Part shown: in pieces, positions 17,653 to 25,613 of the stretch
How positions within the stretch are numbered: the stretch's first letter is position 1
How the letters are laid out: each line of letters begins with the position of its first letter
NCBI GenBank assembly: GCA_030427255.1
Contig: JAUHWY010000004.1
Coordinates: 62,001-126,000 of the forward strand
Reading direction: 5' to 3'
DNA: 64,000 nucleotides
DNA from: Bacteroidia bacterium
Lineage (GTDB): Bacteria > Bacteroidota > Bacteroidia > CAIKAF01
Program-made: the position numbers and the translations under genes
The notes under the pieces: model-generated
Database searches by the model: none
What the model was told of the DNA's origin: nothing
What the model saw: the letters and a program-made list of their open reading frames with translations, nothing else

Positions 17653-19121
17653 AACCGGTTCAGGTTGTTTGGTTTAAGCGAGACTTGCGCTTGCATGACC
17701 ATGCACCACTGAGGCGTGCCTTGGAATCGCCGGAACTTCCTTTGCTTTTGTTGTTCATAGAAGAGCCTTTTTATGAGGAGGATCCGCATTATCACTTAAG
17801 GCATCGTTGGTTTATTCGAGAGAGCCTGGAGGATATGAATAGGCAGCTCAGCGCATTTGGAGGAAAAGTGCACATTTTTAGAGGATCAGCCGCCGAAGTA
17901 TTTGACTATTTGAGTGGCCAATGGGAAGTACGGAGGGTGATTAGTTATGAAGAAACGGGAATGGAAGTGACCTATGCCCGCGACCGTTTGATGCAAGCCT
18001 GGTTTAAGCACCGTGGTATTTCTTGGATAGAATTGCCTCAACCCGGGGTTGTTAGGGGCTTACAGCAAAGAGAGGAATGGCATAACAGTTGGCAAAGGGA
18101 AATGGATGCCCCTCTTTGTCAAGTAGATTTTGCCAAAGCAAGGTGGCCAAAGGTTTTGGTTCCGGATTGCCGGCGGCCTGCTGAATTGGCAAGCTACGAA
18201 GGGCAACATCTGCACCAAACCGGAGGTAGTACCGAAGCTAAGGCGTGGCTCCACAGTTTTTGTGCACAGCGAAGCAAGCGCTATCGATTTAGCATATCTA
18301 AGCCCGGCCATGCGGTATTGGGCTGTTCGCGTTTGTCGCCCTATTTGGCTTGGGGGAATTTGTCCTTGCGTGAGGTGGTACAAGAGGCAAAAGCCCAAAA
18401 GCTGGAGCGGGCGTTTCGCTCCCGATTGCATTGGAACCGACATTTTGTGCAGAAGCTGGAAACCCAACCGGATATAGAGTTTAGGAACATGAATCCCGCA
18501 GTGGATGGTTTGAGAACGGATTGTCCGGACAGTCTTTTGGAGGCTTGGAAATATGGAAAGACCGGCTACCCTATGGTGGATGCTTGCATGCGACAGCTGC
18601 GGCAAACCGGGTATTTGAATTTTAGAATGCGTGCCATGGTAGTTAGTTTTGCCACGCATCACCTTTGGTTGCCTTGGCAGTCTATCTCGCCTTGGTTGGC
18701 TTCGTGTTTTTTGGATTTTGAACCCGGAATACACTTTCCCCAATTGCAAATGCAGGCGGGCTGTACGGGTATCCATACCTTAAGGATTTATAATCCGGTG
18801 AAGCAGGGTATGGACCAAGATCCGGAAGGGAAATATATCCGTTACTGGATACCTGAGCTTCGCGTTTACCCTCCGGAGACGGTGCACCAGCCGTGGAAGA
18901 TTTCTCCTTTAGAACGGCTGCTTCTTAAAGAGGGAGAAGGCGTTTATCCCAAGCCCATTGTGGATATTGAAACCACCGGTCGAAATGCCCGCAAGCTGTT
19001 ATGGGAAGCAATACATAGTCCCGAAGCGCAACAACATGCGCGCATCCTTTTAAAACGGCATGTAAAAAGTAGGCTGCGAAAGTTTAATGAAGCAAACAAA
19101 AGTAATGGCTCAAAAACCTAA
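17649..19121 (+). CDS. cryptochrome/deoxyribodipyrimidine photolyase family protein
   Basis: 490 residues. N-terminal antenna domain: VVWFKRDLRLHDHAPLRRAL. C-terminal FAD domain: GCSRLSPYLAWGNLSLREV, then TGYPMVDACMRQLRQTGYLNFRMRAMVVSF split around the flavin-binding helices, and GIHTLRIYNPVKQGMDQDPEGKYIRYWIPEL. The second half of this is classic for class I photolyases and cryptochromes. Whether it repairs CPD lesions or signals cannot be decided. The gene is coupled to the flavin-reductase-like gene (ATGA overlap) and overlaps the DUF2256 gene that follows. Confidence 0.93.
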   Translation: MKPVQVVWFKRDLRLHDHAPLRRALESPELPLLLLFIEEPFYEEDPHYHLRHRWFIRESLEDMNRQLSAFGGKVHIFRGSAAEVFDYLSGQWEVRRVISYEETGMEVTYARDRLMQAWFKHRGISWIELPQPGVVRGLQQREEWHNSWQREMDAPLCQVDFAKARWPKVLVPDCRRPAELASYEGQHLHQTGGSTEAKAWLHSFCAQRSKRYRFSISKPGHAVLGCSRLSPYLAWGNLSLREVVQEAKAQKLERAFRSRLHWNRHFVQKLETQPDIEFRNMNPAVDGLRTDCPDSLLEAWKYGKTGYPMVDACMRQLRQTGYLNFRMRAMVVSFATHHLWLPWQSISPWLASCFLDFEPGIHFPQLQMQAGCTGIHTLRIYNPVKQGMDQDPEGKYIRYWIPELRVYPPETVHQPWKISPLERLLLKEGEGVYPKPIVDIETTGRNARKLLWEAIHSPEAQQHARILLKRHVKSRLRKFNEANKSNGSKT

Positions 19122-19257
19122 AGAAGAAAAGCTTTGCTTAAGCTGCGGCAGGCCTTTTAGCTGGCGCAAAAAATGGAAAAACTGTTGGGATGAAGTTAAG
19201 TATTGCAGTAAGCGTTGCCGAAACGAAAAAAAGCAAACAAAAGCCAAAGTGCTTTGA
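19105..19257 (+). CDS. DUF2256 small zinc-ribbon-like protein
   Basis: 50 residues (56 if the in-frame ATG at 19087 is used). The sequence KLCLSCGRPFSWRKKWKNCW then DEVKYCSKRCR is an unmistakable DUF2256 (PF10013) protein: four Cys as CxxC...CxxxC, a likely zinc site, in a very basic context. The function is unknown; the family is often found beside photolyase/cryptochrome genes. Here the start lies inside the photolyase 3' end (17 or 35 nt overlap), which argues for translational coupling and a shared job. Easily missed because of its size. Confidence 0.9.
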   Translation: MAQKPKEEKLCLSCGRPFSWRKKWKNCWDEVKYCSKRCRNEKKQTKAKVL

Positions 19258-19333
19258 CAAAAAATTGACCGTCGCCTTATTTTTTTGATCATGCAAACCG
19301 TTCCTTTTCCGTATTTTTAAAAAAAATGGCGTT

Positions 19334-21097
19334 ATGAAGGTGTCAAGAAACTTTGATTTAGTAGATTTTAGATTAGAGCAAAATCCTGAAAGTTTGGTTG
19401 TTTCGGGAAAGCGCGGAGGAAAGTGGTACCATTTCAATGCAAAAGAATATAAAGAAGCCATAGACCGGCTGAGTTATGGCTTACTCCAGTTGGGATTCGA
19501 AAAGGGCGATAAGGCCGCCATTATTTCCTTTAACAGGCCCGAATGGAATTTGGCAGACTTTGCCGTTAGCCAATTGGGAGGAGTTACCGTGCCTATGTAT
19601 CCCACCGCTTCCAAAGAAGACTTTGCTTACATTCTCCAAGACGCCGAAGTAAAGGTGGTGTTTGTGGAATCCCATGAATTCGCAGAAAAATTAATGGCCG
19701 TTAAGTCGGAGGTGCCATCGCTCAGTCACTTTTTTTCATTTGAAAGCACGGAGGGTTGCCGCCCTCTTTCCGAACTTATGGACTTGGGCGAGCGTAATCC
19801 TGCCCCCGGAATAGTTCAAGGAAGAAAAGATTCAGTAAAGCCGGAGGATTTATTGACCTTAATTTATACTTCAGGAACTACCGGAAGGCCCAAAGGGGTC
19901 ATGCTTTCGCACAACAACATTTTGAGTAATGTGAATTCCAGTGCCGAAGTGTTTCCCATGTTTAGAAATAAAACGGTGCTTTCCTTTTTGCCGCTCTGCC
20001 ACATTTTTGAACGTATGGTAGGCTATTTGTACCACCGTTTGGAGGCATCCATTTATTATGCCGAAAGCATGGATACCATTGCCGACAACCTCAAAGAAGT
20101 GCAGCCTTATGCATTTACCACAGTTCCCAGGCTTTTGGAAAAAGTATACGATAAGATTGTGGCCAAGGGCAACGACCTTACCGGCATCAAAAAGAAGCTG
20201 TTCTTTTGGGCACTCGAATTGGGGCATAAATATGAGTTTGAGGGCGCCAATGGCTGGTGGTATGAGAAAAAGTTGGCCCTTGCCGACAAGCTAATCTTTA
20301 GCAAATGGCGCGAAGCCTTAGGCGGTAAAGTGGAAGTTATTGTTTCGGGTGCTGCGGCCTTGCAACCTAGGCTTGCCCGAGTCTTTACTTCCGCGGGAAT
20401 TGCAGTGCTCGAAGGTTATGGACTAACGGAAACATCGCCTGTGATTGCAGTCAATCGCTTTGAGGAAAGCAACCGCATGTTTGGTTCGGTGGGGCCCATT
20501 TTAGATGGCGTAGAGGTGAAAATTGCCGACGATGGAGAAATCTTATGCAAAGGGCCCAATGTAATGATGGGGTATTTTAAAAATCCCGAAGCTACCCGAG
20601 AAGTATTGGACGAAGAAGGTTGGCTGCACACCGGGGACGTAGGCGAAATTCGCAAAGAAAGATTCTTGTGCATTACCGACCGTAAAAAAGAAATGTTCAA
20701 AACAAGCGGGGGCAAATATATTGCACCTCAAACCATGGAGAACAAGTTCAAAGAGTCCATTTTTATTGAACAGGTTATGGTGTTGGGAGAGGGACGTAAA
20801 CATCCTGCGGCATTGATTGTTCCATCTTGGGAGTCGCTCCAAAAGTGGCTTGCAGACCATGAGCTTAAGGCTCAAAGTTTGGCCGACGCGGTTGCTCTGC
20901 CCGAGGTAAATAAGCTCTTGGAAGAGGAAGTACAGCGGTTAAACCAAAGCTTTGGTCAGTGGGAACAAGTCAAAAAGTTTAAGCTGCTTCCACAAGAATT
21001 GACTATTGACGGGGGAGAGCTAACACCAACCCTCAAGCTCAAGCGTAAACCTATTCAAGCACGCTACCAAAGCGAAATTGAATCCCTCTACGCCTAA
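19334..21097 (+). CDS. long-chain fatty-acid--CoA ligase (AMP-forming)
   Basis: 587 residues of the ANL superfamily. P-loop LTLIYTSGTTGRPKGVMLSH, then FLPLCHIFERM, GYGLTETSPV, GWLHTGDVGEI and the hinge/lysine region RKKEMFKTSGGKYIAPQTMENK. It activates fatty acids to acyl-CoA through an acyl-AMP. The FadD15-like form with the long CHIFERMVGYLYHRL segment is common in Bacteroidota and actinobacteria. It is preceded by 76 AT-rich bp and followed after 42 nt by a DUF2141 gene on the same strand. Confidence 0.95.
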   Translation: MKVSRNFDLVDFRLEQNPESLVVSGKRGGKWYHFNAKEYKEAIDRLSYGLLQLGFEKGDKAAIISFNRPEWNLADFAVSQLGGVTVPMYPTASKEDFAYILQDAEVKVVFVESHEFAEKLMAVKSEVPSLSHFFSFESTEGCRPLSELMDLGERNPAPGIVQGRKDSVKPEDLLTLIYTSGTTGRPKGVMLSHNNILSNVNSSAEVFPMFRNKTVLSFLPLCHIFERMVGYLYHRLEASIYYAESMDTIADNLKEVQPYAFTTVPRLLEKVYDKIVAKGNDLTGIKKKLFFWALELGHKYEFEGANGWWYEKKLALADKLIFSKWREALGGKVEVIVSGAAALQPRLARVFTSAGIAVLEGYGLTETSPVIAVNRFEESNRMFGSVGPILDGVEVKIADDGEILCKGPNVMMGYFKNPEATREVLDEEGWLHTGDVGEIRKERFLCITDRKKEMFKTSGGKYIAPQTMENKFKESIFIEQVMVLGEGRKHPAALIVPSWESLQKWLADHELKAQSLADAVALPEVNKLLEEEVQRLNQSFGQWEQVKKFKLLPQELTIDGGELTPTLKLKRKPIQARYQSEIESLYA

Positions 21098-21139
21098 CTT
21101 TGAGTTTGGAAAGCGCTCCACCGTCCTAAAGGATGTTGT

Positions 21140-21568
21140 ATGCGCTTATTAAGTTTGATTGTAGCTAGCTTTTGGATATTTATGAGTTTTTCGGTTTCGC
21201 CTTCGGAAGAACCCATTACGCTAACCATTCTTATTCAAGGAGTACCCAATAGCGATGGAAATATCCGTGTGGGTGTGTACGACTCTCCCGCAAAATTCCG
21301 ATCCAGTACGGGAGTTGCCTACCAGCATATACAAGCGGCTCAAAAAGGAAATATGACCTTAAAATTAAGTCTTCAGCCCGGCTCTTATGCCGTAGCTGTA
21401 TTCCACGATGCCAATGGCAATGGGAAATTAGACACCAATTTTTTGGGAATACCTACCGAAGCCTACGGCTTTTCTAACGATGCCCGAGGCAGCTTTGGAC
21501 CTCCTGACTTTAAAGACTGCCTAATTACCATAACGGGGCCAACCACCATATCCATTCGTTTGAATTAA
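21140..21568 (+). CDS. exported DUF2141 protein
   Basis: 142 residues. A hydrophobic N-terminus (MRLLSLIVASFWIFMSFSVS) precedes ITLTILIQGVPNSDGNIRVGVYDSPAKF, and the family centre reads GSYAVAVFHDANGNGKLDTNFLGIPTEAYGFS in full, given here as the DUF2141 (PF09912) signature region near residues 82-112. It is a periplasmic or surface beta-rich domain; the DANGNGKLD part looks like a calcium loop. Function unknown. Same strand as the acyl-CoA ligase, 42 nt behind it. Confidence 0.88.
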   Translation: MRLLSLIVASFWIFMSFSVSPSEEPITLTILIQGVPNSDGNIRVGVYDSPAKFRSSTGVAYQHIQAAQKGNMTLKLSLQPGSYAVAVFHDANGNGKLDTNFLGIPTEAYGFSNDARGSFGPPDFKDCLITITGPTTISIRLN

Positions 21569-21734
21569 ACTTCCGGCATTTTATGGCCAAGGCTTGGTTT
21601 TGGTTCTGTTCCAAAAACCTTTATGCCAAAAAGTCCCTGAGGGCAAGTCCTTTACTTGCTCTTAAAAAGTCTTTATACCAAAGGCAAACCAACTAGATTC
21701 GCCAAATTTCACGTATCATTGTCCAAACACCGGC

Positions 21735-22670
21735 ATGGAATACCCGTTTTTTTCCACCTATATGCTGCCCATAAGTCTAGGGCTCATCATGTTTGGGATG
21801 GGTTTGGCCCTTCGTTGGCAAGATTTCAAAGATATTTTACTTCACCCTCGCGAAGTGCTCACCGGATTGGTCGCTCAAATGGTGCTGCTTCCATTGTTTG
21901 CCTTGCTCATTACTTGGCCGGTTCCTTTACCTCCACCAATTAAAGTGGGCATTGTTTTGGTGGCAATTTGTCCGGGAGGCTCAACCTCCAATTTGCTGAA
22001 TTATTTGCTTAAAGGCCATTTGGCGCTTTGTGTGTCCCTAACCAGTCTAAATGCCTTACTTACCCAACTTACCATACCCTTATTGCTGCAATTTTTTCTT
22101 TGGTTTTACATGAACACCAGCACCAGCGTGGCACTGCCTTTTGGGGAAGTGGTGGTTAAAATCTTTTTGGTCACTCTTTTTCCTGTAGTGGCCGGCTTAA
22201 TGGTCCATCATAAGTTTCCGGCTTTCGCCGAGAAAGCACGCTACCCACTTAAGTTTTTGATGCCCATACTCCTAGGTGTAGCTATGTTGGGTGCTGCCCT
22301 GTGGGAGGAGAAAAGCGGACCTTCCATAACCTATGTAGACTTGGCCTACATCTTACCGGTTTTGTTGGTGTTAAATGTGGGAAGTACCCTCTTGGGCTAC
22401 TATTTTGGTCTCAAAACCGGCTTGTCCAAACGCTCTGCCATGACCATTGCCATCGAAGTGGGCTTACAAAATACCGGATTGGCGCTTTGGATCGCTACCT
22501 ATCAATTAAAAGGAGATCCTCGAATTGCTGTTCCTGCCGCCGTTTATGCCCTGTTTTCTTTCTTTACAACCGCAGCTTTAGGACTTTGGTTGTCCGACCA
22601 AAAATACCGATTTCAGCACCTTGGAGGGCATATTAAAGCCATTTTCGGAAGGGTTTCAAAGCCTCGATGA
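21735..22670 (+). CDS. bile acid:sodium symporter family transporter
   Basis: 311 residues with nine to ten hydrophobic segments. The family motif is in IVLVAICPGGSTSNLLNYLLKGHLALCVSLT (pieces CPGGSTSN and LTSLNALL) and AIEVGLQNTGLA, both characteristic of the SBF/NTCP fold where Na+ is bound. Bacterial members move organic anions rather than bile acids; the substrate is unknown here. A 166-bp gap before it holds no gene; accB follows after 78 bp. Confidence 0.92.
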   Translation: MEYPFFSTYMLPISLGLIMFGMGLALRWQDFKDILLHPREVLTGLVAQMVLLPLFALLITWPVPLPPPIKVGIVLVAICPGGSTSNLLNYLLKGHLALCVSLTSLNALLTQLTIPLLLQFFLWFYMNTSTSVALPFGEVVVKIFLVTLFPVVAGLMVHHKFPAFAEKARYPLKFLMPILLGVAMLGAALWEEKSGPSITYVDLAYILPVLLVLNVGSTLLGYYFGLKTGLSKRSAMTIAIEVGLQNTGLALWIATYQLKGDPRIAVPAAVYALFSFFTTAALGLWLSDQKYRFQHLGGHIKAIFGRVSKPR

Positions 22671-22714
22671 TAAAAAAGCCTTAAAAAAAAAGACAACAGC
22701 CCATAATTTCTGGT

Positions 22715-22722
22715 TAATTTTG
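22715..22722 (+). promoter_or_regulatory. candidate minus-7 box for accBC
   Basis: TAATTTTG matches TAnnTTTG exactly, 26 nt before the accB start. No clear minus-33 TTTG. Confidence 0.4.
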
Positions 22723-22748
22723 ACCTTCTGTTAATCGACCAAATTCGT

Positions 22749-23234
22749 ATGGAATTAAAAGAAATTCAGGATCTCATCAAGTTTGTTGCCAAGAGCGGTG
22801 TCTCTGAAGTGGAACTTGAAATGGATGGCACGAAAATCGTGATCAAAACCCAGCCTAAAGAAAAAGAGGTTCAGGTAATTACAGCTCAAGTGCCTCAAGC
22901 ACCCTCCGCTGCTCCGGCCCCTGCTGCCGCTCCTGCCCCTGCACCTCAAGCTGCTCCTCCGGTTGCCGAAAAACCCGCCGAAGACGACAGCAAATACATT
23001 ACTATTAAAGCGCCGATGATTGGAACCTTCTATCGGAGACCCTCTCCGGATAAGGACCTGTTTGTAAACGTAGGCGATGAAATTAAACCGGGCTCTGTTA
23101 TTTGCATCATCGAAGCTATGAAACTCTTTAACGAAATCGAAGCCGAAGTTACCGGACGTATCGTTAAAGTTTTGGTAGATGATGCATCGCCCGTTGAATA
23201 CGACCAGCCTTTGTTCTTGGTTGATCCCTCATAA
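22749..23234 (+). CDS. accB: biotin carboxyl carrier protein of acetyl-CoA carboxylase
   Basis: 161 residues. N-terminal segment, then an Ala/Pro-rich linker (residues about 47-72), then the biotinyl domain with [13 protein letters not shown]; Lys125 is the biotin site. The insertion [12 protein letters not shown] is the thumb typical of AccB. It carries carboxybiotin between AccC and the carboxyltransferase in the first step of fatty-acid synthesis. accC follows after 32 nt. Confidence 0.97.
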   Translation: MELKEIQDLIKFVAKSGVSEVELEMDGTKIVIKTQPKEKEVQVITAQVPQAPSAAPAPAAAPAPAPQAAPPVAEKPAEDDSKYITIKAPMIGTFYRRPSPDKDLFVNVGDEIKPGSVICIIEAMKLFNEIEAEVTGRIVKVLVDDASPVEYDQPLFLVDPS

Positions 23235-23266
23235 ACGGGGAATTCGTAGGACTTAAACCTATTGCT

Positions 23267-24607
23267 TTGTTTAAAAAGATTCTAATTGCCAATCGCGGAG
23301 AAATCGCCTTGCGCGTAATCCGCACCTGCCGAGAAATGGGCATCAAAACGGTGGCCGTTTATTCTACTGCCGACCGCGAAAGTCTGCATGTGCGCTTTGC
23401 CGACGAAGCGGTGTGCATCGGGCCTCCATCCAGTAAGCAATCGTATTTGGATATGGCCAGCATTATTGCCGCTGCCGAAATTACCAACTCCGATGCCATT
23501 CACCCGGGCTACGGCTTTTTGTCCGAAAACTCTAAGTTTTCTAAAATTTGCCAAGAACATGGCATTAAATTTATCGGCCCCAGCCCCGAAATGATCGACG
23601 CCATGGGCGATAAGGCCACCGCAAAGGCTACCATGATCAAAGCAGGGGTACCTACCGTACCCGGAAGCGAGGGCATCATCGACACCCTCGAAGATGCCCT
23701 TAAAGCAGCAAAGGATACCGGTTACCCCGTCATGATTAAAGCCACTGCCGGTGGTGGAGGAAAAGGAATGCGTATCATCCGTTCCGACGAAGACCTTAAA
23801 GTCAACTGGGACAAGGCCAAGAATGAAGCCGGTGCCGCCTTCGGAAACGACGGCATGTACATGGAAAAGTTCATCGAAGAACCCAGGCATATCGAAATCC
23901 AAATCGCAGGTGACCAACATGGTAAAGCTTGCCACCTCTCCGAAAGGGATTGCTCCATACAACGCCGCCACCAAAAATTGGTGGAAGAGGTACCTTCCCC
24001 ATTTATGGACGATAAGCTCCGCGAAAAAATGGGTAAAGCCGCCATTAAAGCAGCACTCGCCATTAATTACGAAGGCGTAGGTACCGTTGAGTTCCTTGTC
24101 GATAAAGACAAGAACTTTTACTTCATGGAGATGAATACCAGGATTCAGGTAGAGCATCCCATTACCGAAGAAGTAATCAATTTTGACCTCATCAAAGAGC
24201 AAATCAAAATTGCCGCCGGTGAGCCCATCTCAGGCAAGAATTACTACCCTCAGCGCCACGCCATTGAGTGCCGTATCAATGCCGAAGACCCTTTCAACGA
24301 TTACAGACCTTCCCCGGGGAAAATTACCAACTTCCACGCGCCGGGTGGACATGGCGTTCGCGTAGATACTCATGTATATGCAGGGTATACCATTCCACCC
24401 TACTACGACTCTATGATTGCCAAGCTAATTGTGATGCACCAAACCCGTGAAGAGGCCATCAATAAAATGCTTCGCGCATTGCAGGAGTTTGTTATCGAGG
24501 GCGTGCATACCACCATCCCTTTCCATATTCAATTAATGAACAACGAGGACTTCAGAAAAGGGGTGTACACCACTAAATTCCTGGAGACCTTCGAGCTCAA
24601 AAAGTAG
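23267..24607 (+). CDS. accC: biotin carboxylase subunit of acetyl-CoA carboxylase
   Basis: 446 residues. It appears to start with TTG at 23267, because the conserved N-terminus [19 protein letters not shown] begins exactly there and no ATG is near. ATP-grasp features: [42 protein letters not shown] and [15 protein letters not shown]. The enzyme carboxylates biotin on AccB using ATP and bicarbonate. Length matches the family (about 445-450). Operon with accB. Confidence 0.97.
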   Translation: MFKKILIANRGEIALRVIRTCREMGIKTVAVYSTADRESLHVRFADEAVCIGPPSSKQSYLDMASIIAAAEITNSDAIHPGYGFLSENSKFSKICQEHGIKFIGPSPEMIDAMGDKATAKATMIKAGVPTVPGSEGIIDTLEDALKAAKDTGYPVMIKATAGGGGKGMRIIRSDEDLKVNWDKAKNEAGAAFGNDGMYMEKFIEEPRHIEIQIAGDQHGKACHLSERDCSIQRRHQKLVEEVPSPFMDDKLREKMGKAAIKAALAINYEGVGTVEFLVDKDKNFYFMEMNTRIQVEHPITEEVINFDLIKEQIKIAAGEPISGKNYYPQRHAIECRINAEDPFNDYRPSPGKITNFHAPGGHGVRVDTHVYAGYTIPPYYDSMIAKLIVMHQTREEAINKMLRALQEFVIEGVHTTIPFHIQLMNNEDFRKGVYTTKFLETFELKK

Positions 24608-24621
24608 CATTTGGGAATTCT

Positions 24622-25377
24622 ATGCCAAAGGAATCCTTTCTTAAACGTTTGCCCTGGTATCCCTACGAAGCCTGGGCAGGCCTGTGGTTTGTCCTACTTA
24701 TGCTGCTCTCCGCACTTTGGGCACTTCCTATCTACCTTATTTTTGGAGGCAAAGCCCATAGGCTGTATTTCGTTGTCTATAAGGTTTGGGCACGGCTTTG
24801 GTTTTTACTGGCCTTTATAGATTTTCGCCGAAAAGGCATGAGCCATCGCAACCCTGCCTTACCGGCAGTAATCGCAGCCAACCATAGCTGCCATTTAGAT
24901 CTACTCAATGGCGCCGCCGTTTCGCCCATCCGGGTTAAGGCACTTGCGAAAGTAGAGCTCCGCAAAATTCCCGTTCTCGGCTTAATGTTTCAGACCGCCA
25001 GCGTATTTGTGGATCGCTCTTCTCCCAAAAGCCGCGAAGCATCCTTCCAAGCACTGCAACGTACCCTGGCCCAAGGCTATAGCTTATTTATGTTTCCGGA
25101 AGGCAGCCGCAACCGCAGCCAAGAGCTGCTGCGCCCCTTTTACGACGGCGCATTCCGACTGGCTGTGGTGGCCAATCGCCCCATTCTCCCTTTGGTGTTC
25201 ACAGGCACAACGCAAGTAATGCCTATGCAGGGCATTAAACTCCGTCCCGGCCGCATCACCGCCCATTTTTTAGCCCCGGAGTGGCCCAACCCACAAGCTC
25301 AAAACCCGGTAGAAGAATTACGAAATAGGGTGTTTCAACAGATGGAGAATACCTTAAAAAGCGAGGCTAAGGGCTGA
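24622..25377 (+). CDS. 1-acyl-sn-glycerol-3-phosphate acyltransferase-like protein (PlsC family)
   Basis: 251 residues. Two N-terminal hydrophobic segments (about 20-50), then acyltransferase blocks: NHSCHLDLL (NHxxxxD catalytic motif), the FVDRSS block, and FPEGSRNRS (glycerophosphate binding). It probably makes phosphatidic acid from lysophosphatidate at the inner membrane; other lysolipid or ornithine-lipid substrates are possible. It starts 14 nt after accC, so it probably belongs to that operon. Confidence 0.9.
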   Translation: MPKESFLKRLPWYPYEAWAGLWFVLLMLLSALWALPIYLIFGGKAHRLYFVVYKVWARLWFLLAFIDFRRKGMSHRNPALPAVIAANHSCHLDLLNGAAVSPIRVKALAKVELRKIPVLGLMFQTASVFVDRSSPKSREASFQALQRTLAQGYSLFMFPEGSRNRSQELLRPFYDGAFRLAVVANRPILPLVFTGTTQVMPMQGIKLRPGRITAHFLAPEWPNPQAQNPVEELRNRVFQQMENTLKSEAKG

Positions 25378-25384
25378 TTTTTTT

Positions 25385-25530
25385 GCGCCTTTTCCGGCCC
25401 TTTTTTCTAGCCGACCCTTTGCAGCTTGTGCCCTTCGGTAGGCAAGGGAGCTCTCTGGCGTTCCGCTCCTTGCCTCCACGTAGGGCATCAAGCTCCAAAG
25501 CGCCGGGCTATTCATGCGGTCCGGGGCGGA
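25385..25530. repeat. GC-rich intergenic hairpin element, copy E
   Basis: Nested stems: GCTTG.GCCCT pairs with AGGGC..CAAGC, and inside them GGCAAGGGAGC pairs with GCTCCTTGCC. The loop, read on the minus strand, contains GCGGAACGCC, close to the TGCGGAACC of copies A-C. It fills the gap between the PlsC-like gene and the glycine-rich protein gene, followed at once by the twin 11-mer element. Confidence 0.6.
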
Positions 25531-25542
25531 GATTCCGAAAAG

Positions 25543-25608
25543 AATCTCTACATAAAAATTATTAAATACTTAATAATCAATACTTTAATATTTTTAAAAT
25601 CTCTACAT
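25543..25608 (-). repeat. twin 11-mer element, copy 1
   Basis: Two direct copies of AATCTCTACAT (25543-25553 and 25598-25608; ATGTAGAGATT on the minus strand) start exactly 55 bp apart, separated by very AT-rich DNA. The same arrangement, with the same 55-bp offset, is found at 41442-41507 in the other orientation. The right copy ends 6 bp before the stop of the glycine-rich protein gene. Confidence 0.75.
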
Positions 25609-25613
25609 CGTGC

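Noticed and set aside
19087-19104. Alternative start of the DUF2256 gene at 19087
   Set aside because: Possible, but it only adds six polar residues; the ATG at 19105 gives the more usual spacing before the first CxxC. Kept as an alternative.
23282-24202. A 306-codon minus-strand frame inside accC
   Set aside because: Antisense shadow of a strongly conserved gene.
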